Below are positions 17,896 through 27,130 of a stretch of DNA of 64,000 nt, piece by piece; position 1 is the first letter of the stretch; each line of letters starts with the position of its first letter. The translations under genes were made by a program, and so were the position numbers. The notes beneath the pieces were generated by a model, which searched no databases, was not told the origin of the DNA, and saw only the letters and a program-made list of their open reading frames with translations. The stretch lies in NCBI RefSeq assembly GCF_023913515.1, contig NZ_CP099391.1, forward strand, positions 124,001-188,000. The letters are read 5' to 3'. The stretch is from Natronococcus sp. CG52. GTDB taxonomy: Archaea > Halobacteriota > Halobacteria > Halobacteriales > Natrialbaceae.

Positions 17896-18174
17896 ATGAG
17901 TGCAAGCGATTTCGAGGAGCGGGTCGTCACCGTTCCGCTGCGCGACGTCAAGAAGGGTCCCAACCACCAGGCCGCCGATTACGCCATGCGACTGGTCCGC
18001 GAGCACCTCGTGAAACACTTCGCGGTCGACGAGGACGCCGTCCGGCTCGATCCCTCGATCAACGAGGAGATCTGGTCGCAGGGCCGATCGAACCCGCCAC
18101 GGAAGCTCCGCGTCCGTGCAGCCCGTTTCGACGAAGAGGGTGAGGCCGTCGTCGAAGCCGAGGTCGCCGAGTAA
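17896..18174 (+). CDS. rpl31e: 50S ribosomal protein L31e
   Basis: 92 residues, begun at the ATG at 17896 ([15 protein letters not shown]), two bases after the rpl39e stop; a GTG at 17890 would overlap that gene. The motifs [15 protein letters not shown] and [21 protein letters not shown] are diagnostic of L31e. The tail is acidic, as usual for haloarchaeal ribosomal proteins. Confidence 0.96.
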   Translation: MSASDFEERVVTVPLRDVKKGPNHQAADYAMRLVREHLVKHFAVDEDAVRLDPSINEEIWSQGRSNPPRKLRVRAARFDEEGEAVVEAEVAE

Positions 18175-18176
18175 AT

Positions 18177-18842
18177 TTGCAACGCCTCGCATTCGCCGGG
18201 TCGGCCTACGTCGGCGTCTTCGCCCGTGCGACCGACTCGTGCGTACTCGTTCGCCCGGACGTCGACGACGACGTCGTCGCCGACCTGACCGACGAACTCG
18301 AGGTGCCGGCCGTCCAGACGACCGTCGGCGGCTCCTCGACGGTCGGCGCGCTAGCGACGGGTAACGAGAACGGGCTGCTCGTCAGTTCGCGGGTGCTCGA
18401 GTACGAACTCGAGCGCCTCGAGGAGGCGGTCGACGTTCCCGTCGCCGAACTGCCGGGGAACATCAACGCCGCCGGAAACGTCGTGCTCGCCAACGACTAC
18501 GGCGCGTACGTCCACCCGGACCTCCCGCGAGAGACGGTCCAGATCGTCAAGGACACGCTCGAGGTTCCCGTCGAACGCGGCGACCTCGCCGGCGTCCGTA
18601 CGGTCGGGACGGCCGCCGTCGCGACGAACGCGGGCGTGCTCTGTCACCCGAAGGCCACCGACGAGGAACTTGACTTCCTCGAGGACGCGCTCGACGTCCG
18701 CGCCGACGTCGGGACGATCAACTACGGCGCGCCGCTCGTCGGTTCCGGACTGATCGCCAACGACGCCGGATACGTCGTCGGCAACGGCACGACGGGACCG
18801 GAACTGGGCCGGATCGAGGACGCGCTGGGCTATCTGGACTGA
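18177..18842 (+). CDS. tif6: Translation initiation factor aIF6
   Basis: 221 residues beginning at a TTG codon two bases after the rpl31e stop. The start is fixed by the conserved N-terminus [15 protein letters not shown], which leaves no ATG or GTG option. The protein shows the five-fold pseudo-repeat of aIF6 ([66 protein letters not shown]). aIF6 binds the 50S subunit and prevents premature joining with 30S. It is third in the operon. Confidence 0.95.
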   Translation: MQRLAFAGSAYVGVFARATDSCVLVRPDVDDDVVADLTDELEVPAVQTTVGGSSTVGALATGNENGLLVSSRVLEYELERLEEAVDVPVAELPGNINAAGNVVLANDYGAYVHPDLPRETVQIVKDTLEVPVERGDLAGVRTVGTAAVATNAGVLCHPKATDEELDFLEDALDVRADVGTINYGAPLVGSGLIANDAGYVVGNGTTGPELGRIEDALGYLD

Positions 18843-19077
18843 CGTTCTGGCTCTTTCAGGCGACCGGTTTTCGACTCTCGAAGGTGAGCACGAGCGCCGT
18901 TTTCCGCGCTCGACTCGTTTCGTCCGTCACCGAGTACTGAGCGGCGGGTCCGTTGATACCGGCCGACTCGAGTCACCCTTCGGCGTGACACTGACCGCCT
19001 CGAGCGGTGCCGACCGAAGCGGATCGTTGCTCGGCAGCCAACGGCTCGACGACTGACGGGCCGGCGCGATTCCGCCG

Positions 19078-19389
19078 CTACCGGCGCTCGAACCGATGGC
19101 GAACGACCTCGCTGTCGTCGTCCCACTCGAAGTTCTCGTGGGCGTGCTCGAGCAGCCGCTCGTAGGCCTCGAGATCCTCCATCCCCTCCGCTCGAGCGTC
19201 CTCGTCGGTGAGATCGCCGAGCGTGCGTTCGGTTACGTCGGTCACCTCGAACGTCGTCCCTTCGACGGCGAACGTGTCGCCCTCCTCGGCGTACCGGTGG
19301 CCGCGGTGGATCTGCGTCACGTCTCCGTCCAGGACCTGGTTCTGCATCCGTTCGCTGGGCAACAGTTCGGCGGGATCGAGTTCGCTCAC
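19078..19389 (-). CDS. ASCH-domain protein
   Basis: 103 residues. ELDPAELLPSERMQNQVLDGDVTQIHRGHRYAEEGDTF and the following beta-rich part match the ASCH fold, a PUA-like RNA-binding or nucleoside-processing domain. It lies on the strand opposite to the aif6 and prefoldin genes and separates them. The ligand is unknown. A conserved R/K pair expected for RNA contact cannot be judged from the sequence alone. Confidence 0.75.
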   Translation of the reverse strand: MSELDPAELLPSERMQNQVLDGDVTQIHRGHRYAEEGDTFAVEGTTFEVTDVTERTLGDLTDEDARAEGMEDLEAYERLLEHAHENFEWDDDSEVVRHRFERR

Positions 19390-19585
19390 GGGCGCGAGTA
19401 CGGTGGCACGAGCAAAACCGTTTGGCTCCGATCGAGGTGTTACCGCCGGAGCTCGACGGCGTCGATCCCGACCAGCTCGTCACGCCCGAGCGCGGCCCTG
19501 TCCTCGGTTCTGTCGCGGGTTGTACTCCGACGACTGGCTTCTATGGAAGGGAAGATTCTTCCGACTGCCGAGCAGAAGAACGGTT

Positions 19586-20041
19586 ATGGGACAACAGCAA
19601 CTACAGCAGCTTTCGCAGGAAATTCAGGAAGTGCAGGAACAGATCGAGACTCTCCAGCAGAACGTCGAAGGAGTTCAGCAGGAACAGGACGAGGTCGACG
19701 AGGCCATCGAGGCGCTCGGCACCCTCGAGACGGACTCGACCGTTCAGGTCCCGCTCGGCGGCGGCGCGTACCTTCGAGCGACCATCGAGGACATCGACGA
19801 AGTGATCGTCGACCTCGGCGCCGACTACGCCGGAGAGTTCGAGGAGGACGACGCCGTCGTCGCCCTCGAGAACAAGAAGGAGCGACTCGACGACGAGATC
19901 GACGAGCTCAACGAGGAGATCACCGAGCTCAAGACGGAGAGCGAGGAACTCGAGCAGCAGGCCCAGCAGATGCAACAGCAGGCGATGCAACAGCAGATGC
20001 AGCAGATGCAGGGTCAGCAGGGGCAGGGCCCGGACGAGTAG
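19586..20041 (+). CDS. pfdA: Prefoldin alpha subunit (GimC)
   Basis: 151 residues from the ATG at 19586 (MGQQQLQQLSQEI). Two long coiled-coil helices (about 1-50 and 85-130) flank a beta-hairpin region (TVQVPLGGGAYLRATIEDIDEVIVDLGADY), the design of the alpha subunit of the hexameric prefoldin chaperone. The C-terminus is Gln/Met-rich (residues 120-148). It lies 23 bases before ftsY and is probably co-transcribed with it. Confidence 0.95.
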   Translation: MGQQQLQQLSQEIQEVQEQIETLQQNVEGVQQEQDEVDEAIEALGTLETDSTVQVPLGGGAYLRATIEDIDEVIVDLGADYAGEFEEDDAVVALENKKERLDDEIDELNEEITELKTESEELEQQAQQMQQQAMQQQMQQMQGQQGQGPDE

Positions 20042-20064
20042 CGTAGGGACCGCCACCGATACCC

Positions 20065-21417
20065 ATGTTCGACAACCTGAAGGAGAAGCTCGGGAGCTTC
20101 CGTGAGGACGCCGAAGAGGCCGCCGAAGAGAACGTCGAGGAGGTCGACGACGACGAACTCGCGGACGCGGAACCCGACGACGGTGCACGGCCCGAAGCCG
20201 AGGCCGAGACCGACGTCGAAGCCGCCCCAGCGTCCGAATCGGAGTCCCCCGATACTACCGGTGAACCGGTCGACGAGAGCGTCGCCGACCCCGAGAGCGA
20301 ACTCGAGGCCGAGATGGCGGCGCCGACCGAAACGGCGGAGGCGAGTGCGGAGACGGACGCGTCGACCACCGACGGAGCCGACGATCGGGAACTGGAGCCG
20401 GAGCCCGACCTCGAGGACGGCGCGGCCGAATCCGAACCTGGTCACGGATTCGAGGACGAGACCGACACAGCCCCGGAACCCGCAGACGCCGCCGCAGAAG
20501 TGGACGAAGACGAGCCTGAGGACAACGGCGGGACCGGATTCGGCGCCAAGGCCCGCTCGCTCGTCAAGGGGAAGTTCGTCATCGAGGAGGAAGACCTCGA
20601 GGGACCGCTCCGCGAACTCGAGATGGCGCTGCTCACGAGCGACGTCGAGATGGGCGTCGCCGAGGAGATTCTCGACAACATCCGCGACGAACTGGTCGGC
20701 GAAACCCGCACCTTCACCACGTCGACCGGCGAGGTCGTCGAGGAGGCGCTTCGCGACGCGATCTACGACGTGATCAGCGTCGGTCAGTTCGACTTCGAGG
20801 AGCGCATCGCGATCGAGGACAAACCCGTCACGATCATCTTCACCGGCGTCAACGGCGTCGGGAAGACCACCTCGATCGCCAAGATGAGCCGCTACCTCGA
20901 GGAACGCGGTTACTCGACGGTGATGGCCAACGGCGACACCTACCGCGCCGGCGCGAACCAGCAGATCCAGGAGCACGCCGACGCGCTCGAGACGAAGTGT
21001 ATCAGCCACGAGCAGGGCGGTGACCCCGCCGCGGTGCTGTACGACGCCGTCGAGTACGCCGAGGCGAACGACATCGACGTCGTGCTCGGCGACACGGCCG
21101 GCCGACTGCACACCGACGAGGGGCTGATGGACCAACTCGAGAAGATCGATCGCGTCGTCGGCCCCGATATGGCGCTGTTCGTCGACGAGGCCGTCGCCGG
21201 CCAGGACGCGGTCAACCGCGCCCGCGAGTTCGACGAGGCCGCCGAGATCGACGGCGCGATCCTCTCGAAGGCCGATGCCGACTCTAACGGCGGCGCGGCG
21301 ATCTCGATCGCGCACGTCACCGGCAAACCCATTCTGTTCCTCGGCGTCGGGCAGGGGTACGACGACCTCGAACGGTTCGATCCCGACGAGATGATCGACC
21401 GACTGCTCGAGGGGTAA
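20065..21417 (+). CDS. ftsY: Signal recognition particle receptor FtsY
   Basis: 450 residues. An extremely acidic, Ala/Glu/Asp-rich A-domain spans about residues 10-165. The NG GTPase domain follows: the helical N domain from about 180, G1 GVNGVGKTT from residue 261, GDTYRAGANQ, DTAGRLHTDEGLMDQL, and SKADADSNGG. FtsY receives SRP-ribosome complexes at the membrane. Its partner Ffh is at 43683, about 22 kb away rather than adjacent. Confidence 0.96.
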   Translation: MFDNLKEKLGSFREDAEEAAEENVEEVDDDELADAEPDDGARPEAEAETDVEAAPASESESPDTTGEPVDESVADPESELEAEMAAPTETAEASAETDASTTDGADDRELEPEPDLEDGAAESEPGHGFEDETDTAPEPADAAAEVDEDEPEDNGGTGFGAKARSLVKGKFVIEEEDLEGPLRELEMALLTSDVEMGVAEEILDNIRDELVGETRTFTTSTGEVVEEALRDAIYDVISVGQFDFEERIAIEDKPVTIIFTGVNGVGKTTSIAKMSRYLEERGYSTVMANGDTYRAGANQQIQEHADALETKCISHEQGGDPAAVLYDAVEYAEANDIDVVLGDTAGRLHTDEGLMDQLEKIDRVVGPDMALFVDEAVAGQDAVNRAREFDEAAEIDGAILSKADADSNGGAAISIAHVTGKPILFLGVGQGYDDLERFDPDEMIDRLLEG

Positions 21418-21493
21418 CGCGTCGCCGCGTTCCCGTTCGCGCCACGTCGTTTCTCCTGTCTTCTCCGTGACCTGTCTCAACTGCCCGTGTGAG

Positions 21494-21501
21494 ATTCTTA
21501 T
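21494..21501 (+). promoter_or_regulatory. TATA-like box of the NmrA-type gene
   Basis: attcttat is centred about 30 bases before the ATG at 21528, so that ATG is chosen over the GTG-type start at 21489 which lies upstream of the box. Confidence 0.55.
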
Positions 21502-21527
21502 CCCCCTCGGTAGTAGCGCGGGTGACT

Positions 21528-22370
21528 ATGATCGATTCCGTACTCGTCGTCGGCGCGACCGGGACGCAGGGCGGCGCCGTCGCCAGACACCTGCTCGAGC
21601 GAGACGTGGAGGTCCTCGCGCTGACGCGCGACAAGGACGGCGAAAACGCTCGCGACCTCGCCGAGCGCGGCGCGGAAGTCGTCGAGGCCGACATCAGCGA
21701 AAAAAATTCCGTCGAGCCGCTTCTCGAGGACGCCGACGGCGTCTTCCTGATGACGAACTTCTGGGAGCATGGCTACGACGACGAGGTCGAACAGGGGACG
21801 AACGTCGTCGAACTGGCCGATAAGGTCGGTGTGGACCACCTGGTCTTCTCCTCAGTCGGCGGCGCCGAGCGCGACACGGGCATCTCGCACTTCGACTCCA
21901 AGTTCGAGATCGAGGAGTTGATCGACGACCACGGACTCCCGGCGACGGTGGTCCGGCCGGTCTTCTTTACGCAGAACTTCGAGGGCTTTCGCGAATCGAT
22001 CGAGAACGGAACGCTCGCGATGGGTCTCGAGCCACACGTCCCGTTGCAGGTGCTCGATATCGAGGACCTCGGCGCGTTCGTCGCCGAAGCCTTCGCCGAT
22101 CCGGATCGGTACGTCGGCGAGGCGTTCGAACTCGCGAGCGACGAACTGCCGCTGCGGGCGATGGCCGTCCGGTTCGCCGACGCGCTCGGGACCGACGTCC
22201 GCGCACACCACCTCCCGATCGACGACGTCCGCGAGAGCCAGGGCGAGGAGTTCGCCGTGATGTTCGAGTGGTTCAACGAGGCCGGCTACGAGTCGCCGAT
22301 CGACGAGCTCCAGGCCGACCACGACGTCGAGTTCCACCGACTCGAGGACTCCCTCGAGCGAGCGTGGTGA
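21528..22370 (+). CDS. NmrA-like NAD(P)-binding protein
   Basis: 280 residues. The N-terminal dinucleotide motif VVGATGTQGGAVARHL (about residues 6-21) and the internal HLVFSSVGGAERDTGISHFDSKFEIEE stretch belong to the NmrA/HSCARG group of atypical short-chain dehydrogenases, which sense NAD(P) or reduce quinones. The usual YxxxK pair is replaced by H-FDSK, as in this group. The substrate is unknown. Confidence 0.88.
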   Translation: MIDSVLVVGATGTQGGAVARHLLERDVEVLALTRDKDGENARDLAERGAEVVEADISEKNSVEPLLEDADGVFLMTNFWEHGYDDEVEQGTNVVELADKVGVDHLVFSSVGGAERDTGISHFDSKFEIEELIDDHGLPATVVRPVFFTQNFEGFRESIENGTLAMGLEPHVPLQVLDIEDLGAFVAEAFADPDRYVGEAFELASDELPLRAMAVRFADALGTDVRAHHLPIDDVRESQGEEFAVMFEWFNEAGYESPIDELQADHDVEFHRLEDSLERAW

Positions 22371-22768
22371 GCGGGTCGCGAGCACTCGATTCCGGTGTTC
22401 TCGGGTCGACGTGGCCGTCCTCGCCTCGAGTGCGGTGATCGGACTCGAGCCGCCGGCGTCCCGTCTCGACTTCTTTCGAGGAATTGCCGATCGGCGCGTA
22501 TGCCGTACCGGAAACGCTTGCCTCTACCACCGGCTCGCTCGTTTGTCCGTCGAAACCGGAACCGCGCCGTCGAGCACTGTGTTTGTGTTTCTCACGCTCG
22601 AGCCGATTCGACGATGGCAAGCGTTGCCGGATCGGACTAGTTCCGTCAGGGTTCGCCTATTTACGGAGTCGTATACGTGTCGGGTCTGATTACCCCTCAA
22701 AGAATGCTCCTCGAACAGATCCCAATCGGCGCACCGGCTGCCGATACGCCTCTCCGACGGTGGTACAG
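22371..22768. other. 398-bp region upstream of the siroheme reductase
   Basis: No convincing gene is present. A TATA-like cctatttac near 22656 would give a leader of about 80-85 bases before the ATG at 22769, long for a haloarchaeon and possibly regulatory. The long frame opening at 22484 reads through this region but its residues look non-coding. Confidence 0.55.
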
Positions 22769-24484
22769 ATGAATACGACGGAACAGTACAAACAGAACAA
22801 ACATCCGCTCGACGTCATCGACGACGTCTACGACTACGCTGAAGAGGGCCTCTCCTTCGACGCGATCGAGGAACGCGCCGGCGGCGGCGAGTGGGAGCGT
22901 CTGAAGTGGGCCGGCATGTACGCCCAAAAGCAGGAGGGCTACTTCATGATCCGGACCAAGGTGCCGGGCGGCTATCTCACGCCCGAGCAGGCCGAGGTCA
23001 TCGGCGAGTGCGCCGAAGATTACGCCGTCGCCCCCGAGGAGTACGGCGGCGAGGAGCAGAACGAACTCTGGGGCGACGCCTACGTCGACATCACGACCCG
23101 ACAGGACATCCAGAAACACTGGATCCGCGTCGAGGACGTCCCGGAGATGTGGGAGCGCTACGACGAGGTCGGCCTGACGACGGTCCAGGGCTGTGGCGAC
23201 TCGGCCCGGAACGTGCTCGGCTGCCCGGCCGCGGGACTCGACGACCACGAGTGCTTCGACGCCCAGCCGGTCGTCGACGCAGTCTCGGACTTTTTCACCG
23301 AAAACCGCGAGTACGCCAACCTCCCGCGGAAGTTCAAGCTCACGATCACGGGCTGTTCGCACGACTGCGCCCAGTCCCAGATCAACGACGTCGGACTCGT
23401 CCCGGCGAAGAAAGAGGTAGGCGGCGAACAGCTCTACGGCTTCCACGCCCGCGTCGGTGGGGGCCTCTCCGACGGCCCGCGGATGGCCTCGCAACTCGAC
23501 GTCTTCGTCCGGCCGGAGGACGCCGTCGAGTTCACCCGCGCCATCGCCCAGACGTTCAAGGAACTCGGCGACCGCAACAACCGCGGCGTCTGCCGCATGC
23601 GGTACCTCGTCGAGCAGCTGGGCCCCGAGAAGTTCGAGGAGGCCGTCCGCGACCGCTGCACCGTCGACCTCCCCACCGCGGGAACCGACATGACGGTCGG
23701 CTACCAGGGCGACCACGTCGGCGTCCACGACCAGAAGCAGGACGGCCTGCAGTACGTCGGCTTCAACGTCATCGCCGGTCGGATGGGCGGCGACGAGTTC
23801 GCCGAGGCCGCCCGCGCGGCCGAGAAGTACGGCACCGAGGACGCGTCCGTCCGCCTGGCCACCGACCAGAACTTCCTCATCACCCACATCCCCGAGGAGA
23901 ACGTCGAGGATCTGCTGGCGGAGCCGTTCGCCCAGGAGTACCAGCCGGACCCCGGTCCGTTCTCCCGCGGCGCGGTCGGCTGTACGGGCAACGAGTTCTG
24001 TAACTACGCGATCATCGAGACGAAAAAGCGCACCAAGCGCTGGGCCCGCCAGCTCGACGAGCGCATCGACGTCCCCGACGACATCGAGGCCATCCGGATG
24101 CACATGTCCGGCTGCTCGGCCTCCTGCGCCCAGCCGCAGATCGCGGACATCGGCTTCCGCGGCGAGACCGTCAAAGTCGAAGACGGCGAGACCCACGGCT
24201 CGGAGAGTCCCAACGCGGAAGGCGACAATCTGGTCGAGGGAATGGACTTCGGGCTCGGCGGTTCGCTCGGCGCCGACAACGAGTTCCTGGACTGGGTCGA
24301 ACACGCCGTCCCCGCCCACGCCGTGATCCCGGCGCTCGAGCAGCTGTTCGACGCCTACGCGGACGACCGCCGGGACGGCGAGGAGTTCCACGCCTGGTGC
24401 CGTCGCGTCGACAACGACCGACTTCGCTCTATCATGCAAGGGGCGGACGCGCCGGTTGCAGGAGGTGTTGCCCATGGGGACTGA
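22769..24484 (+). CDS. Siroheme-dependent nitrite/sulfite reductase
   Basis: 571 residues from the ATG at 22769. The [4Fe-4S]-siroheme cysteines are Cys405 and Cys411 (CTGNEFC) and Cys449 and Cys453 (CSASC), the C-x5-C-n-C-x3-C pattern of assimilatory enzymes. The duplicated ferredoxin-like halves are evident (VQGCGDSARNVLGCPAAG in the first half). These enzymes do six-electron reduction of nitrite to ammonium or sulfite to sulfide. No nitrate reductase or transporter is adjacent, so sulfite is plausible. The gene overlaps the next one by 11 bases, so the FrhB-type protein is likely its electron donor. Confidence 0.9.
   Translation: MNTTEQYKQNKHPLDVIDDVYDYAEEGLSFDAIEERAGGGEWERLKWAGMYAQKQEGYFMIRTKVPGGYLTPEQAEVIGECAEDYAVAPEEYGGEEQNELWGDAYVDITTRQDIQKHWIRVEDVPEMWERYDEVGLTTVQGCGDSARNVLGCPAAGLDDHECFDAQPVVDAVSDFFTENREYANLPRKFKLTITGCSHDCAQSQINDVGLVPAKKEVGGEQLYGFHARVGGGLSDGPRMASQLDVFVRPEDAVEFTRAIAQTFKELGDRNNRGVCRMRYLVEQLGPEKFEEAVRDRCTVDLPTAGTDMTVGYQGDHVGVHDQKQDGLQYVGFNVIAGRMGGDEFAEAARAAEKYGTEDASVRLATDQNFLITHIPEENVEDLLAEPFAQEYQPDPGPFSRGAVGCTGNEFCNYAIIETKKRTKRWARQLDERIDVPDDIEAIRMHMSGCSASCAQPQIADIGFRGETVKVEDGETHGSESPNAEGDNLVEGMDFGLGGSLGADNEFLDWVEHAVPAHAVIPALEQLFDAYADDRRDGEEFHAWCRRVDNDRLRSIMQGADAPVAGGVAHGD
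24461..24467 (+). promoter_or_regulatory. Shine-Dalgarno site deciding the FrhB-type start
   Basis: ggaggtg lies 6 bases before the ATG at 24474, inside the end of the reductase gene. It favours internal initiation at 24474 over the ATG at 24456 and implies translational coupling. Confidence 0.75.
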
Positions 24485-26078
24485 CGACGACGAGCAGGTG
24501 TTCCCGGGCGTTCCGGAATCGGACGACGAGGACGACGCTGTCATCGTCCCCGAGACCGGTGGCTCCGCGCCGCGGCCCCGAGACGGAACCGATCACGGCC
24601 GCGAGGGTGCCGTCCGAACCGATAGCGGCGAAGGTGAGAGCTGTTCGCCCGACACCTGCACGTGCGGCGAGAAGACCGAGAGTCCCGGTACCGGTGCTGA
24701 TGGGCAGGGGAAAGAAGTCGCCACGGATGGAGCTGGCGTCGCCAACGTCGACGAGATGGGCGACCTCGGCGACGTCGAGTTCACCGAGCCGGCCGAAAAT
24801 GTCAGCCAGGACGTCGATAACGGGGAGCCCGACGTTCGCGTCGGCGTCCCCGAGGGCGTCGATCTGGACACGCCGACGTACTCGATCCGCTCGGAAATGA
24901 ACGACATCGAGACGCCGGACGAGAAGACCTGGTTCATGGAACTGGACGAGGCTGTCATCGACGAGGGCCGCTGTATCCAGTGTGGAACCTGCGTCGCGGC
25001 CTGCCCCTCCGACTCGATCGGCGTCGGCGAGGACGACCTCCCCGAACTCGTCAAGATGTGTACCGGCTGTTCGCTCTGCTGGGACTTCTGTCCCCGCGGC
25101 GGGCTCCGGTACGAGCGCCAGTGGAAGATCACCGGCGGCGACGACAACGTCAAGGGTGCGGGCGACCCGATCACGGAGTTCTCCGCGAAGGTCGAGGACG
25201 ACTGGACCGACGGCGCCCAGGACGGCGGCGTCGTCACCGGGATCCTCGCGACGCTGCTCGAGGAGGGCGAGATCGACGGCGCGCTCATCGCGACCGAGAG
25301 CGAGGAGGAGGCCTGGAAGGCCGAGAGCTACCTCGCGACGACCGAGGAGGACCTCATCGAGAACGCCGGCACGGTCTACAACCAGACGCTCGCGCTGGGC
25401 AACCTCGACCTGGAGCAGTGGGAGCACAAGCTCCCCGACGAGGACTGGGAGGACCTCAGTCTCGCGCTGGTCGGCACGCCGTGCGAGATCGAGGGCCTTC
25501 GCGCGCTCCAGGACTTCGACTGGGACTACCAGGAGCAGAACGAGGGCATCCGCGCGGTCGACTACACGATCGCGCTGATGTGTACGAAGAACTTCAATTA
25601 CTACAGCCTCATGGGCGAGCAACTCGAGGAACAGCGGGACATCTCGCCCGACGAGATCGGCAAGATGGACGTCCTCCACGGCAAGCTGATGGTCTACGGC
25701 CACGACGGCGAGATGATCCTCGAGGAGGACATCGAGAACTTCCACGACGCCGCGCTCAAGGGCTGCGACGAGTGCGCCGACTTCACCGGCTTCTGCGCCG
25801 ACGTGACGGTCGGTTCGGTCGGCTCCGCCGACGAGTACTCGAGCGTCATCGTCCGTACCGAGCAGGGGATGAACGCCTGGGAGCTCACCGAGCCGAAACT
25901 CGACTACCACGATCTCGAGGACAAGTCGGCGGTCGGCAAGCTCCAGGGCTGGGACAAGAAGAAGGCCTTCGAGAGCCTCGAGCGACCGTTCGACCCCGAC
26001 GCGCCGCGCTTTATCGACTACACGGATCACGCCGAGAACTACGGCACGGCGATGAACCCGCACGACGAGGGGCACTGA
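24474..26078 (+). CDS. FrhB-type F420-linked iron-sulfur flavoprotein
   Basis: 534 residues. Residues 1-150 are a haloarchaea-like acidic extension with an extra Cys cluster (CSPDTCTCG). Two ferredoxin motifs follow: Cys167/170/173/177 (CIQCGTCVAAC) and Cys196/199/202/206 (CTGCSLCWDFC). The rest matches the FrhB/FdhB N- and C-terminal domains (GGVVTGILATLLEEGEIDGALIA, VGTPCEIEGLRAL, MCTKNFNYYSLM, LKGCDECADFTGFCADVTVG). The family oxidises F420H2 with FAD. It overlaps the siroheme reductase by 11 bases, the same two activities fused in methanogen F420-dependent sulfite reductase. Confidence 0.88.
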   Translation: MGTDDDEQVFPGVPESDDEDDAVIVPETGGSAPRPRDGTDHGREGAVRTDSGEGESCSPDTCTCGEKTESPGTGADGQGKEVATDGAGVANVDEMGDLGDVEFTEPAENVSQDVDNGEPDVRVGVPEGVDLDTPTYSIRSEMNDIETPDEKTWFMELDEAVIDEGRCIQCGTCVAACPSDSIGVGEDDLPELVKMCTGCSLCWDFCPRGGLRYERQWKITGGDDNVKGAGDPITEFSAKVEDDWTDGAQDGGVVTGILATLLEEGEIDGALIATESEEEAWKAESYLATTEEDLIENAGTVYNQTLALGNLDLEQWEHKLPDEDWEDLSLALVGTPCEIEGLRALQDFDWDYQEQNEGIRAVDYTIALMCTKNFNYYSLMGEQLEEQRDISPDEIGKMDVLHGKLMVYGHDGEMILEEDIENFHDAALKGCDECADFTGFCADVTVGSVGSADEYSSVIVRTEQGMNAWELTEPKLDYHDLEDKSAVGKLQGWDKKKAFESLERPFDPDAPRFIDYTDHAENYGTAMNPHDEGH

Positions 26079-26143
26079 TCCGCGTCGGTTCGTCGCTCTT
26101 CGTTCCCTTCGATCGATTTTCTGCCGGTTCCAGTTCGCGTACA

Positions 26144-26152
26144 GATTAGTAC
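26144..26152 (+). promoter_or_regulatory. TATA-like box of the alpha/beta hydrolase gene
   Basis: gattagtac is centred about 27 bases before the GTG at 26175. Confidence 0.5.
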
Positions 26153-26174
26153 GCCGGCCGCGACACGTCGAGTA

Positions 26175-27065
26175 GTGATCCGAGACGGCATCTACCGATC
26201 CGTGCGGGGGGAACGGACGCTCAAACGGCTCTACCGGGAACTTCTCGGGAAGCTCGAGGCGCCGTTCGAGCGTCGGTGGGTCGACACGCGATTCGGAGAG
26301 ACGCGCGTTCTGGTCACGGGACCGGACGACGCCCCGCCGCTCGTCGTGTTCCACGGCGGCAACGTGGTGAACCCGATCAGCCTGGCGTGGTTTCTCCCGC
26401 TGGCCGACTCGTTTCGCATCTACGCTCCGGACACGATCGGCCATCCGGGATTCAGCGCGCAGAGCCGCCTTTCGCCGCGGGACGAGAGCTACGGCGCGTG
26501 GGTGACCGATATCCTCGACGAACTCGGACTCGACCGCACGTCGATGATCGGCCCCTCCTACGGCGGCGGTATCGTCCTCCGAACCGCCGCGTACGCTCCT
26601 GATCGGATCAGTCGCGCCGCTCTCGTGGTTCCGTCGGGACTCGGAACCGGCTCGCTGCGCCGAATGCTCCTCGAGATCGTGCTTCCGATGCTGGTCTACC
26701 GTCTCTCGCCGAACCGGGCGCGCCTCGAGCGCGCCGTCCAGCCGATGTTCTCCGAGCCCGCGGCGGAACTCGACGAGACGCTGCTGGAGGTCGTCGGAAC
26801 CGTCTTCGAGGAGGTCGAACTCGAGCGATCGTTCCCGAAGACCGTGATCGCGGACGACCTCGCGGGGTTCGACGCGCCGACGCTGCTCGCCGTCGCCGAG
26901 AACGACGTCTTCTTTCCGCCGGACGTCGTGATTCCCCGGGCTCGAGCGGCCGTTCCGAACCTGGAGCCCGTTATCCTGCTCGAGGGCGAATCGCACTTTC
27001 CGTCACCGGACGCGCGAGCGGCGCTCTGCGATCACCTCCGGACGTTTCTGACGGTCGACCGCTGA
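26175..27065 (+). CDS. Alpha/beta hydrolase
   Basis: 296 residues from a GTG. The oxyanion motif VVFHGGNVVNP (about residue 58), nucleophile elbow GPSYGGG (about residue 128), acid in AENDVFFPP (about 243) and histidine in GESHFPSPD (about 275) form a complete Ser-Asp-His set. It has no signal peptide. It resembles lid-containing alpha/beta hydrolases (esterase or epoxide-hydrolase-like); the substrate is unknown. It stands alone. Confidence 0.88.
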   Translation: MIRDGIYRSVRGERTLKRLYRELLGKLEAPFERRWVDTRFGETRVLVTGPDDAPPLVVFHGGNVVNPISLAWFLPLADSFRIYAPDTIGHPGFSAQSRLSPRDESYGAWVTDILDELGLDRTSMIGPSYGGGIVLRTAAYAPDRISRAALVVPSGLGTGSLRRMLLEIVLPMLVYRLSPNRARLERAVQPMFSEPAAELDETLLEVVGTVFEEVELERSFPKTVIADDLAGFDAPTLLAVAENDVFFPPDVVIPRARAAVPNLEPVILLEGESHFPSPDARAALCDHLRTFLTVDR

Positions 27066-27130
27066 TCCGTCCCCGCCGCAGTCGGGAGCATCTTCAGCGA
27101 ATTTATCCACGTCCGCGGGAACCCACTCCT

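Noticed and set aside
22484-22768. Extended start of the siroheme reductase
   Set aside because: The added 95 residues look non-coding and reach upstream of the likely promoter.
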